Assembly (NCBI GenBank): GCA_002967695.1
Contig: PUHN01000005.1
Location: 42,584 to 106,583, forward strand
Reading direction: 5' to 3'
Length of the DNA stretch: 64,000 nt
Origin: Rhodobacteraceae bacterium WD3A24
Lineage (GTDB): Bacteria; Pseudomonadota; Alphaproteobacteria; Rhodobacterales; Rhodobacteraceae
Part shown: piece by piece, positions 1 to 8,132 of the stretch
How positions within the stretch are numbered: the first letter of the stretch is position 1
Layout: every line of letters starts with the position of its first letter
Notes under the pieces: generated by a model
Databases searched by the model: none
What the model saw: only the letters and a program-made list of their open reading frames with translations
Told to the model about the DNA's origin: nothing
Made by a program: the position numbers and the translations under genes

Positions 1-2
1 TG

Positions 3-518
3 TCGCTGTTTCTGCACCTCTACCGCACGTCGCGCCCCCATGCCGCCGTGGTGGGTCAGGTGCCGGGAACGGAGCATTTCCGCAACATCCGGCGCCACGC
101 CGTCGATCTCGACCCCGAGGTGCTGTCGATCCGGGTGGATGAGAGCCTGTATTTCCCCAATGCGCGGTATCTGGAGGATCTCGTGCTCGACGCCGTCACC
201 GGCGACGACAAGCTGCACCATGTCGTGCTGATGTTCTCGGCCGTCAACGAGGTGGACGCCTCGGCGCTGGAATCGCTCGAGGCGATCAATGAACGCCTGC
301 GCGACAGCGGGATCACGCTGCACCTGTCCGAGGTCAAGGGCCCGGTGATGGACCGGCTGCGCCGCTCGCATCTGCTCGACGATCTGACCGGCGAGGTGTA
401 TCTGACCCACTTCGATGCGATGCTCGCGCTTTCGCCCGACCGCACGCGCGCGGCCCTCGAGGCTCCGCGCAGCGAGACCCGGCGCGAGCTTCTCGAGGCG
501 AAGCCTTCGGCGGGCTGA
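3..518 (+). CDS. SulP family anion permease, C-terminal fragment with STAS domain
   Basis: The open frame enters from the left edge of the window, so only the last 171 residues are present. The first residues (LYRTSRPHAAVVGQVPGT) match the linker that follows the last membrane helix of SulP sulfate/anion transporters. It is followed by a cytoplasmic STAS domain: a DPEVLSIRVDESLYF strand region, a segment around VVLMFSAVNEVDASALESL, and a terminal helix. The family moves sulfate, bicarbonate or other anions across the inner membrane; the substrate cannot be inferred from the STAS domain. The gene stops before a 181-nt spacer leading to a LuxR-type regulator on the same strand. I see no start because it lies outside the window. 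Confidence 0.85.
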   Translation, partial: SLFLHLYRTSRPHAAVVGQVPGTEHFRNIRRHAVDLDPEVLSIRVDESLYFPNARYLEDLVLDAVTGDDKLHHVVLMFSAVNEVDASALESLEAINERLRDSGITLHLSEVKGPVMDRLRRSHLLDDLTGEVYLTHFDAMLALSPDRTRAALEAPRSETRRELLEAKPSAG

Positions 519-699
519 GCGCGCAGGCTCTGGCGGGGGTCTCCGGCCCGGTCGGGGCCCCGCGCCGGCGCTCGCGCGCCGCGCCGCGTGGAAACGGCAG
601 ATGCCCTGCCCCTCTTTTCCATGCGTCAAGAAAATGCGATATTTCAGTGTCAGCATTGGATAGCCGGCGCGCGGCGCGACGAGTAGGGGGAGGCAGAGC

Positions 700-1551
700 A
701 TGCGTGACCGGAAAGCCCCGGCCGAAAGCGCGGCACCTCCGGCCAGCCCGGCGGAGGCCCTGGTCGCACCCGATCTGATCCCCGACAGTCAAGCGCCCTG
801 TCTGGCTAAGATCGAGGCAATTCTCGCCGCCGGCAGCATCGAGGAGCTTTGGCAGCGACATGTCGAGATCATGGCCGATTTCGGCTTTGACCGGTTGCTC
901 TATGGTTTCAAGAACTTCCTGCAGGAGCCGTCGGTCGACAATCTCGACGATTTTCTCGTTCTGTCGAACCATCCCAAGTCATATCTCGATGGCTATATCC
1001 GCGACGGGTTGTATCGTCATGCGCCGATGCTGCACTGGGCCAGCCGGAATGTCGGGGCGACCAGCTGGCGCAGGGCGCAGGAGCGCCACGCCCGCGGCGA
1101 GATGACCGAGGGCGAGCGCCGTGTCATCGAGTTCAATCGCCGCCATGGCGTGATTGCGGGCTACACGATCAGCTTTCTCGACAATGTCCTGACCCGTTCG
1201 CGCGGCGCCATCGCGCTGTGCGCGCGCGCAGGGCTCGACATGGACGACGTCGACGCGATCTGGGCGCAATACGGCCGCCAGATCATGCTGATCAACTCGA
1301 TCACCCACATGCGGGTGTGCCTGATGCCCCAGCCCACCCCTCAAAGCGATCTGACCCCCCGCCAGCGCGAGACGCTCGAAGGCGTCGGCGCGGGCAAGAC
1401 GGCTCAGCAGATCGCCCGTCAGATGGGGGTAAGCCGCGCCACCGTGGAAAAGCATCTCAGGCTCGCGCGCGAGGCTCTGGGCGTGCAGACGACGGCACAG
1501 GCCGTTCTCATGGCATCCTTCAAGAATCAAATCTACGTGATGCCGGCCTAG
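700..1551 (+). CDS. LuxR-family transcriptional regulator, solo (no luxI in the window)
   Basis: This 283-residue protein has an N-terminal autoinducer-binding-type domain (about residues 45-190) and a C-terminal LuxR helix-turn-helix (about 218-275). The HTH contains LTPRQRETLEGVGAGKTAQQ and the recognition-helix stretch VSRATVEKHL. A GGGGGAGG-like ribosome-binding site lies 8-12 nt before the ATG. In typical AHL receptors the ligand pocket has Trp and Asp-Pro signatures; here the matching stretch reads SNHPKSYLDGY...YRHAPML. By eye, Trp is replaced by Tyr and the Asp by Ala, so AHL binding is uncertain. No synthase gene is nearby. It may sense another ligand or act as an orphan regulator. 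Its targets are unknown. Confidence 0.88.
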   Translation: MRDRKAPAESAAPPASPAEALVAPDLIPDSQAPCLAKIEAILAAGSIEELWQRHVEIMADFGFDRLLYGFKNFLQEPSVDNLDDFLVLSNHPKSYLDGYIRDGLYRHAPMLHWASRNVGATSWRRAQERHARGEMTEGERRVIEFNRRHGVIAGYTISFLDNVLTRSRGAIALCARAGLDMDDVDAIWAQYGRQIMLINSITHMRVCLMPQPTPQSDLTPRQRETLEGVGAGKTAQQIARQMGVSRATVEKHLRLAREALGVQTTAQAVLMASFKNQIYVMPA

Positions 1552-1917
1552 AACGCCGCGACCCTCGCATCTGCAGCACGATTTTTTACCATAGGGTAAG
1601 GGTTTCCCCACTTTTTCCGCGGGCGATCCCGTGTCACCTTGGCTATGTTCCGTGAGTGGTGGCTTCGGCCATGGGAACACATGCGCTGCCGGGTGTTTTG
1701 CGTTTTTCCGTGCGGCGCCGGGGCTAGTTCGTTCGGCCCCTGGAACCTTGACGCCACGTCGCGCCAAGGGGGAAACTGGAGCCTGCGCCCTCATCCCCAA
1801 TCCGGTGCAGCGGCTCCCGAATCCTGCGGTGCAGCCAATTACCGGCTGCACCGTTTTCGTTTTAGGCCCGGACGGGCGCGCGCCGGACGGGATGAGAAGC
1901 GCCCGACGCGGCCCAGA
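1552..1917 (+). ncRNA. structured convergent intergenic region, candidate small RNA
   Basis: There is no credible coding frame in these 366 nt between luxR (+) and tsf (-). Several stable hairpins are visible on the + strand. One at 1646-1679 has a GGC-TTCG-GCC tip closed by TGTTCC/GGAACA. A second pairs GGGGC/GCCCC at 1720-1740. A third pairs CCTTG/CAAGG at 1746-1769. They are followed by a 10-bp terminator stem with a T tail at 1827-1863. The terminator lies about 275 nt beyond the luxR stop, which is far for a simple 3' end. A separate small RNA or a long structured 3' UTR would explain it. I cannot assign it to a named RNA family. Confidence 0.3.
1827..1863 (+). terminator. Rho-independent terminator
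   Basis: A perfect 10-bp stem (CGGTGCAGCC / GGCTGCACCG) with a 7-nt loop is followed by TTTTCGTTTT. The T-rich tail is on the + strand only, so it ends transcripts coming from luxR or from a small RNA in the intergenic region, not the tsf transcript. Confidence 0.75.
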
Positions 1918-2793
1918 TCACCCGCCCAGGGTCTTGGCGACCTCGGCGGCGAAGTCCTCTTCCTTCTTTTCGATCCCTTCGCCCACGGCCATGCGGATAT
2001 AGCCGGTGATCTCGGCGCCGGCCTCGTCGGCGGCCTGCTTGACCGTCTTGTCGGGGTCGACGACGAATTTCTGGCCCAGCAGCGTGACCTCTTCGAAGAA
2101 CTTGCCCATCCGCCCGGCGATCATTTTCTCGATCACCTGCTCGGGCTTGCCGGATTCACGGGCCTGCTCGGTCAGCACCGCCTTTTCGCGCGCGATCAGC
2201 GCCGGGTCCAGATCGTCCTCCGACAACGACGCCGGGCTCGTCGCGGCGACATGCATCGCCACCTGCCGCCCGAATTCGGGGCTGCCGCCCTTGAGCGCGA
2301 CCAGCACGCCGATCTTGCCCATGCCCTCGGCCACCTGGTTGTGGACATAGGAGACGACCGTGTCGCCTTCGAGCACGGCCATCCGGCGCAGGGTCATGTT
2401 CTCGCCGATCTTGGCGATCGCGTCGGTCAGCGCGGTCTCGACCGGCTTGCCGCCCAGATCGGCGGCCATGAGCCCGTCGAGATCGTCGGCGCCCAGCGCG
2501 GCCTGGGTAATGCTGCCGACCAGCGCCTGGAACTCGGCGTTCTTGGCGACGAAATCGGTCTCGGCGTTGACCTCGACCGCCACGCCGCGGCCGTCGCGCA
2601 CGGCCACGCCCACAAGCCCCTCGGCGGCGGTGCGGCCCGATTTCTTGGCCGCTTTCGACAGCCCCTTGGTGCGCAGCCAGTCCTGGGCGGCCTGCATGTC
2701 GCCATCGGTTTCCTGCAGCGCCTTCTTGGCGTCCATCATGCCTGCGCCGGTGCTTTCGCGCAGTTCCTTCACCATGCTAGCGGTGATTGCCAT
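1918..2793 (-). CDS. tsf: Elongation factor Ts
   Basis: EF-Ts (291 aa) is the guanine-nucleotide exchange factor that regenerates EF-Tu-GTP during translation elongation. The start [20 protein letters not shown] is the canonical N-terminus and is preceded by a GAGGAGA ribosome-binding site; the upstream in-frame ATGs have no such support. The UBA-like N-terminal region is followed by the TDFVAKN motif (residues 79-85), which contacts EF-Tu. Length is normal for the family. It lies 76 nt downstream of rpsB on the same strand, the usual rpsB-tsf operon. pyrH and frr do not follow here. Confidence 0.97.
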   Translation of the reverse strand: MAITASMVKELRESTGAGMMDAKKALQETDGDMQAAQDWLRTKGLSKAAKKSGRTAAEGLVGVAVRDGRGVAVEVNAETDFVAKNAEFQALVGSITQAALGADDLDGLMAADLGGKPVETALTDAIAKIGENMTLRRMAVLEGDTVVSYVHNQVAEGMGKIGVLVALKGGSPEFGRQVAMHVAATSPASLSEDDLDPALIAREKAVLTEQARESGKPEQVIEKMIAGRMGKFFEEVTLLGQKFVVDPDKTVKQAADEAGAEITGYIRMAVGEGIEKKEEDFAAEVAKTLGG

Positions 2794-2869
2794 CTCGGCT
2801 CTCCTCGTCATTGCGTCCATGGCCGGGCGGGATCGCACCGCCCGGCCGGAATCGTCTCGAAACGCGGGC

Positions 2870-3682
2870 TCAGCTTTCGCTCTGGGCGCTCTCGGCGCCG
2901 GCGGTCGGCGCCTCCTCGGCGGGCGCCTGCTCGCTCAGCGCCTCTTCCTGGGGGCTTTCGGCCATCTCGCCCAGATCGACGCCGGCGGCGCCGAGCTGCG
3001 CGGACATCCCGTCGAGCGCGGCGCGGCTGACCAGATCGCAGTAAAGGGCGATGGCGCGCGCAGCGTCGTCATTGCCGGGGATGAGGTGATCCACCCCGGC
3101 AGGCGACGCATTGGTATCGACCACCGCGACCACCGGAATGCCGAGTTTCCTGGCCTCGGAGACGGCCAGATCCTCCTTGTTGACGTCGATGACGAACAAA
3201 AGGTCGGGAACGCCGCCCATGTCACGGATGCCGCCGAGATTGGCCTGCAGCTTTTCCTGCTCGCGCTCAAGGCCCAGCCGCTCTTTCTTGGTCATGCCCT
3301 CGGCGCCGGCCTCGAGCTGCTCGTCGATGGCCTTGAGGCGCGCGATGGAGTGCGACACCGTTTTCCAGTTGGTCAGGGTCCCGCCCAGCCAGCGATGGTT
3401 CATGTAGTACTGCGCGCATCTCTCGGCGGCGTCGGCGATCGGCTTGGCCGCCTGCCGCTTGGTGCCGACGAAAAGAATGCGGCCGCCCTTGGCCACCGTC
3501 TCGCGGATGACGTTGAGCGCGGCATCGAGCATCGGCACGGTCTGGGTGAGATCGACGATGTGGATGCCGTTGCGCTCTCCATAGATGAAGGGCGCCATGC
3601 GCGGATTCCAGCGCTGGGTCTGGTGGCCGTAATGCACGCCAGCTTCCAGAAGCTGGCGCAGGGTGAAATCGGGAAGCGCCAT
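2870..3682 (-). CDS. rpsB: 30S ribosomal protein S2
   Basis: S2 (270 aa) is a small-subunit ribosomal protein needed for S1 docking. The sequence begins [20 protein letters not shown], the standard S2 start, with a GGAAAGGAA ribosome-binding site. It contains the family blocks [39 protein letters not shown] and [11 protein letters not shown]. The C-terminal ~35 residues form an acidic Ala/Glu/Ser-rich tail, common in alphaproteobacterial S2. A promoter candidate lies about 120 nt upstream. The 114-nt leader could hold the S2 autoregulatory structure known in other bacteria, but I did not identify the fold. Confidence 0.97.
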   Translation of the reverse strand: MALPDFTLRQLLEAGVHYGHQTQRWNPRMAPFIYGERNGIHIVDLTQTVPMLDAALNVIRETVAKGGRILFVGTKRQAAKPIADAAERCAQYYMNHRWLGGTLTNWKTVSHSIARLKAIDEQLEAGAEGMTKKERLGLEREQEKLQANLGGIRDMGGVPDLLFVIDVNKEDLAVSEARKLGIPVVAVVDTNASPAGVDHLIPGNDDAARAIALYCDLVSRAALDGMSAQLGAAGVDLGEMAESPQEEALSEQAPAEEAPTAGAESAQSES

Positions 3683-3802
3683 AACGTGTTCCTTTCCGGT
3701 TTGCGCCGCGGCGGAAATTTCAGGGCGCGAACGCCCCAACCGGCGGACCGTCACGGGATGTCTCCCCGCGCGGCCCATCTTCCGCCTGTGAAGTGTCCGC
3801 GC

Positions 3803-3831
3803 GAATACTCCGCTTTGCCGCGCGGCGCAAG
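3803..3831 (-). promoter_or_regulatory. candidate sigma-70 promoter for rpsB-tsf
   Basis: On the minus strand there is TTGCGC (3831-3826), a 17-bp spacer, then TATTCG (3808-3803). It lies between the amiC stop and rpsB. This predicts a transcript start near 3796 and a leader of about 114 nt. The assignment rests on motif match and position only. Confidence 0.4.
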
Positions 3832-3856
3832 CCCTCGCCGGCCGGAGTCGCCCCTG

Positions 3857-5083
3857 TCAGCGCATGCGCAGCGCGGCGGCGGCCTCGTCGGCGTCCGACC
3901 ATCGCCGCAGGCCCTCGAGAATGCCGCGCGCCATCCGTCCGCGCCACTGCGGATCGGTGAGATTGGCGCGGTCCTGCGCGTCCGAGAGAAAACCGAGCTC
4001 GACGAGCACCGACGGGATGTCGGGCGCCTTGAGCACCGAGAACGCCGCCGCCTGCCGCGGGCGGGGATGCATGTTGCCGGTGGACGCGCGGATCGTCTCA
4101 ACAAGAGTGTCGGCGAGCGCATCGCTGCGTGGCGTCGTCGCGGTGCGCGCCAACCCCATCAGCGCGCGGGCCACCGCGTCGTCCTGTCCGCGCAGATCGA
4201 CGCCGGCGAGCAGGTCGTCGCGGTCATGGCGCGCCGCGAGGGCGGCCGCGGCGGCGTCGGTGGCCTCCTCGGCGAGGGTGTAGACCGTCGCCCCCGATGC
4301 GCGCCCCTCGCCGAGCGCGTCGGCGTGCAGCGACAGGAACACGTCCGCACCCGCCTCATGCGCGATGCGTACCCTCGATTCGAGCGAGACGAAGCTGTCG
4401 GCGTCGCGGGTGAGCGCCACCTCGAACCCGCCCCCGCGCAGCAGCATTTCCTCGAGCTCGCGCGCGAAGGTCAGCATCAGGTCGGCCTCGCGCAGCCCGT
4501 CGCGCTCGGCGCCGGGGTCCACCCCGCCATGGCCGGGGTCGATCACGACGCGCAGCGGCCCCTCGGCCGGTTCGGGACGCTGCGCGGCAAAGGCGGCCGG
4601 TCGGCTTTCGGCATCGGTCAGATCGGCGAAGGCCGCCTCATCGACCGGAGAAAGCTGCACCACCACCCGCGCGCGGCCGGAATCGGCATCGACGGTCATC
4701 CCCGCCTGCGCCACGCGCTGCGGCCGCGCGAGGTCCAGCACCAGCCGCGACCATCCATCCCCGCGCTGGCCGGCGCGCAGCCCCGCCACCGCGGCGGCCG
4801 TGCCCAGCGTCGCCGGATCGAGCCCCTGCCAGTCGACCTCGCGGAAATCGAGCGCGACCCGCGGCGGAGCGCCGAGCAGCCGCACACGCCACGGAACCGC
4901 CTGGCTCAGCCGCAAGTCCAGAACCGCCCCGTCACCGGCCGCGGCAAGCGACGAGCCCGCCGAATCGAGCCGCGCGCGCCCGCCGAGGCCCGCCTCCTGC
5001 GCCGCCGCCGAAAAGACCGTCGCCGCCAGCGCCAGCCCTGCCACCAGCGCGCGAAGGCCGCGTCCGCCCGTCATGCCTGTCAT
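3857..5083 (-). CDS. N-acetylmuramoyl-L-alanine amidase, AmiC type (AMIN + Amidase_3)
   Basis: This is a periplasmic zinc amidase that cleaves the amide bond between N-acetylmuramic acid and the stem peptide, typically for daughter-cell separation. It has 408 residues with a signal peptide (hydrophobic LRALVAGLALAATVFSAAAQ), an AMIN domain (about 45-145) and an Amidase_3 domain (about 178-400). Zinc-site motifs are visible: IDPGHGGVDPGA (His at about 184), the downstream Glu of LREADLM, and FLSLHADA. The SVLVELGFLSD block holds the catalytic Glu. I chose the ATG at 5083 because GAGAGG lies just upstream; the ATG at 5074 is possible. It sits upstream of rpsB with its own spacing. Confidence 0.93.
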   Translation of the reverse strand: MTGMTGGRGLRALVAGLALAATVFSAAAQEAGLGGRARLDSAGSSLAAAGDGAVLDLRLSQAVPWRVRLLGAPPRVALDFREVDWQGLDPATLGTAAAVAGLRAGQRGDGWSRLVLDLARPQRVAQAGMTVDADSGRARVVVQLSPVDEAAFADLTDAESRPAAFAAQRPEPAEGPLRVVIDPGHGGVDPGAERDGLREADLMLTFARELEEMLLRGGGFEVALTRDADSFVSLESRVRIAHEAGADVFLSLHADALGEGRASGATVYTLAEEATDAAAAALAARHDRDDLLAGVDLRGQDDAVARALMGLARTATTPRSDALADTLVETIRASTGNMHPRPRQAAAFSVLKAPDIPSVLVELGFLSDAQDRANLTDPQWRGRMARGILEGLRRWSDADEAAAALRMR

Positions 5084-5264
5084 GCCTCGCCTCTCATCTT
5101 TTGGCGTCAGCATACCGCAAAGCGCGCGCGGGCCAAACGGCTCCGGCGGCCGGGCTCACATCTGTGCAGGATCGCGCCGGCGGGGGTTGCGATGAACGCC
5201 CGATCTGCGATTGTCGGGGCGTGGCGCAGGGCGCCGCGACCGGAGTCCACGGAGACGCTCAACG

Positions 5265-6017
5265 ATGATACGCACCTTACTCGGCCTCGCACTCTCCGCC
5301 GTGCTCGCCCTGCCCGTCGCGGCGTTCGACGTCGAGAACATGACGAATGCCGAGCGTCAGGCCTTTCGCGCGGAAATCCGCGACTATCTGCTCGACAATC
5401 CCGAGGTCATCCTCGAAGCGGTCCAGGTGCTCGAAGAGCGCCAGCAGAGCGCCCAGGCCGAGGGCGATATGAACATGGTTCAGGCCAACGGGCGCGAGAT
5501 TTTCAATGACGGGCATTCCTGGGTGGGAGGCGATCCCGAGGGCGACATCACGCTGGTCGAGTTTTCCGATTATCGCTGCAGCTTCTGCCGCCGCGCGCAC
5601 CCCGAGGTGATGGACATGATCGCCGATGACGGCGACATCCGCTATATCGTCAAGGAATTCCCGATCCTGGGCGAGCAGTCCGAGCGCGCCTCGCGCTATG
5701 CGATCTCGGTGCTCCAACTCGAAGGCGATGCGGCCTACGCCCGGGCCCATGACACGCTGATGACCTATCGCGGCGAGATCACCCGGCGCGCGCTCGCGTC
5801 GATCTCGGAGGATCTCGGCGTCGATCATGATGCCATCACTGCGCGGATGGACGCGCCCGAGGTCACCGAAGTGATCGAGCAGAATCGCGCCCTTGCCACG
5901 CAGTTGCAGATCAACGGCACGCCGACCTTCGTGCTCGAGGATCAGATGCTGCGCGGCTATCTGCCGCGCGGTCAGATGGAGCAGATGATCGCTCAGATGC
6001 GCAACCCCGACGGCTGA
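5265..6017 (+). CDS. DsbA-family thiol:disulfide oxidoreductase (Com1-like)
   Basis: This 250-residue exported thioredoxin-fold protein has a signal peptide (MIRTLLGLALSAVLALPVAA) and an N-terminal helical region (about 25-75, rich in Glu/Gln). The thioredoxin domain has active-site C105-S-F-C108 in DYRCSFCRRAHPEV and the cis-proline loop GTPTFV near residue 215. The layout resembles Com1/ScsC-type DsbA proteins in the periplasm. Whether it oxidises or isomerises disulfides cannot be read from sequence. The start was chosen for the signal peptide and an upstream GGAGA. It is divergent from amiC and convergent with ispG. Confidence 0.9.
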   Translation: MIRTLLGLALSAVLALPVAAFDVENMTNAERQAFRAEIRDYLLDNPEVILEAVQVLEERQQSAQAEGDMNMVQANGREIFNDGHSWVGGDPEGDITLVEFSDYRCSFCRRAHPEVMDMIADDGDIRYIVKEFPILGEQSERASRYAISVLQLEGDAAYARAHDTLMTYRGEITRRALASISEDLGVDHDAITARMDAPEVTEVIEQNRALATQLQINGTPTFVLEDQMLRGYLPRGQMEQMIAQMRNPDG

Positions 6018-6030
6018 GCCGTCCGGCGGG

Positions 6031-6082
6031 CCGCTTCGCGGCGCAATATGCCTCCGGCGGGGATATTTTGACGAAGGTGAAG
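6031..6082. repeat. intergenic repeat copy 1 (core GCCTCCGGCGGGGATATTT)
   Basis: This lies between two convergent genes. The core at 6050-6068 is identical to a second copy at 27342-27360. The flanks also match: CGCTTCGCGGCG versus CGCTGCGCGGCG upstream, and CGAAGGTGAAG versus CGAAGATGAAG downstream. From memory, near-identical elements are scattered between genes in many Rhodobacteraceae. Their function is not known to me. Confidence 0.7.
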
Positions 6083-6098
6083 GCCGCGAACGCGACCC

Positions 6099-7229
6099 CT
6101 ATTCCGCCGCGTCGGGGGTGGGCTTGCTCGCCTCGATCTCGGCGGCGCGGCGTTCGACCTGCTCGACGATGTGGTCGATCATCTGATCGTTCGTCATCTT
6201 GTGGCTCTGCTTGCCGGCCAGATAGACCATGCCGGCCCCGGCCCCGCCGCCGGTGAATCCCACATCGGTCATCAGCGCCTCGCCGGGGCCGTTGACCACG
6301 CATCCGATGATCGACAGCGACATCGGCGTCTTGATATGGGCCAGCCGGTCCTCGAGGGCCTCGACCGTCTTGATGACGTCGAAGCCCTGCCGCGCGCAGG
6401 AGGGGCAGGAGATGATGTTCACGCCCCGGTGGCGCAGCCCCAGCGCCTTTAGGATCTCGTACCCCACGCGGACCTCTTCGACCGGATCGGCCGACAGGCT
6501 CACCCGCAGCGTGTCGCCGATGCCCGTCCAGAGCAGGTTGCCCAGCCCGATGGCCGACTTGATGGTGCCCGTCATCAGCCCGCCGGCCTCGGTGATTCCC
6601 AGATGGATCGGTGCGTCGGTCGCCTCGGCCAGGCCCTGATAGGCGGCCGCGGCGAGGAAGACGTCGGAGGCCTTCACGCTGATCTTGTAATCGTGGAAGT
6701 CGTTGTCTTCGAGAATGCGGATATGCTCCAGCCCGCTTTCGATCATCGCCTCGGGGCAGGGCTCGCGGTATTTCTCCAGCAGGTGCCTTTCCAGACTCCC
6801 GGCATTGACCCCGATCCGGATCGCGCAGCCGTGATCGCGCGCCGCGCCGATCACCTCGCGCACGCGCGCCGCGTCGCCGATATTGCCGGGGTTGATGCGC
6901 AGGCAGGCCGCGCCCGCCTCGGCGGCCTCGATGGCGCGCCTGTAGTGGAAATGGATGTCGGCGACGATCGGGACGGGGCTGTGGCGGCAGATCTCGTGCA
7001 GCGCGCGCGTGGTGTCGCGGTCGGGCGCCGAGACGCGCACGATATCCGCGCCCGCTTCGGCGCAGGCCTCGATCTGGGCGAGGGTGGCGCGGGCATCAGA
7101 GCCATCGGTATTGGTCATCGTCTGCACGGAAATCGGCGCATCGCCGCCGACCGGCACCGAGCCCACCATGATCTGGCGGGATTTGCGCCGCGCGATGTTG
7201 CGCCACGGACGAACGGGATTGTGCGACAT
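6099..7229 (-). CDS. ispG: 4-hydroxy-3-methylbut-2-enyl diphosphate synthase
   Basis: IspG (GcpE) reductively opens the MEcPP ring to HMBPP in the MEP isoprenoid pathway. The 376-residue protein has the N-terminal TIM-barrel with [10 protein letters not shown] and RINPGNIGD. The C-terminal [4Fe-4S] domain shows C275, C278 and C310 in [10 protein letters not shown] and [10 protein letters not shown], plus the catalytic-region Glu at about 317. All expected ligands are present. The start ATG is immediately preceded by a U-run after a C/G-rich palindrome, reported as a finding. The gene is divergent from the methyltransferase gene at 7383. Confidence 0.97.
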   Translation of the reverse strand: MSHNPVRPWRNIARRKSRQIMVGSVPVGGDAPISVQTMTNTDGSDARATLAQIEACAEAGADIVRVSAPDRDTTRALHEICRHSPVPIVADIHFHYRRAIEAAEAGAACLRINPGNIGDAARVREVIGAARDHGCAIRIGVNAGSLERHLLEKYREPCPEAMIESGLEHIRILEDNDFHDYKISVKASDVFLAAAAYQGLAEATDAPIHLGITEAGGLMTGTIKSAIGLGNLLWTGIGDTLRVSLSADPVEEVRVGYEILKALGLRHRGVNIISCPSCARQGFDVIKTVEALEDRLAHIKTPMSLSIIGCVVNGPGEALMTDVGFTGGGAGAGMVYLAGKQSHKMTNDQMIDHIVEQVERRAAEIEASKPTPDAAE

Positions 7230-7382
7230 GAAAAAAGCCCCCCGGGGCGTTGCGCCTGATCACTCTGCCCCGGAGATAAGCCAACCGCCGCGCCGCGGCA
7301 ATGGCGCGCCGGCCGGCCTTTGACGGCGGCGGCCGGAGTTTGGCGATTGCAACGCGCCATGCGCGGGGATAGGGCGAGGCCG

Positions 7383-8108
7383 ATGAGCAGGCTTTTCGAG
7401 GAACTTGACTGGCAGCCGACCCCGATCGGCGCGGTGAGCCTGCGCCGCCGCCGTGAGTTGAAGCTCGGCGTCGATGTCTACGAGATTCGGCTGGGCCACG
7501 AATTTCTGATGACGAGCCTGTTCACTGCCTCCGAGATCGCGCTCGCGCGGCTCGGGCTGGGCGCGCTGACGGCGCCCGCGCCGGATGTCGTCGTCGGCGG
7601 GCTCGGCCTGGGTTACACGGCGCAGGCGGTCCTCGCCGAGGCGCGGGTTGCGTCTCTCACCGTCGTCGAGATGCTCGCGCCGGTCATCGAATGGCACGAG
7701 ACGGGCCTTCTGCCGCTGGGCGCCGAGTTGACGGGCGATCCCCGCTGTCGGCTGGTGCAGGGCGATTTCTTTGAGATGGCGGCGAGCACAGGCGGGTTCG
7801 ATGAAGCCCGGCCCGGCCGGCGCTTTGATGCGATCCTTGTCGATATCGATCACGCGCCGAGCCCCGACATGCTGCTCGACGAGCGAAGCGAAGGATTCTA
7901 CACCCCCGACGGCCTCGCGGCGATGACCCGCCATCTGCACCCCGGTGGGGTATTCGGCCTGTGGTCCAACGACCGGCCCGACGCGGGTGTGACCGAGGCG
8001 CTCGCGACTGTGTTCGATGAGGCCTGGGCCGAACCGGTAACCTTCGAGAACCCGTTGCAGAACCGCCCCTTCACGCAGACGGTCTATCTTGCCCGAACGG
8101 CCCGATGA
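7383..8108 (+). CDS. spermidine synthase-like class I methyltransferase
   Basis: This 241-residue protein has a Rossmann-like fold of the polyamine-synthase/methyltransferase type. The nucleotide-binding loop is VVVGGLGLGYTAQAVL (about residues 75-90). It is followed by acidic motifs LTVVEMLAPVIEW and DAILVDIDHAPS, and HPGGVFGLWSNDRPDA. No dedicated polyamine-synthase gatekeeper signature was evident to me, so the substrate is unknown. The ATG was chosen because GGGCGAGG lies just upstream; earlier in-frame ATGs add unconserved sequence. It is convergent with the rodZ-like gene 24 nt away. Confidence 0.7.
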   Translation: MSRLFEELDWQPTPIGAVSLRRRRELKLGVDVYEIRLGHEFLMTSLFTASEIALARLGLGALTAPAPDVVVGGLGLGYTAQAVLAEARVASLTVVEMLAPVIEWHETGLLPLGAELTGDPRCRLVQGDFFEMAASTGGFDEARPGRRFDAILVDIDHAPSPDMLLDERSEGFYTPDGLAAMTRHLHPGGVFGLWSNDRPDAGVTEALATVFDEAWAEPVTFENPLQNRPFTQTVYLARTAR

Positions 8109-8132
8109 GCGCTGTTCTGGCCATGATGGGGC

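Noticed and set aside
2360..5509. 1049-codon open frame on the + strand
   Set aside because: Antisense to tsf, rpsB and the amidase, all clearly conserved. Long antisense frames are expected at this G+C.
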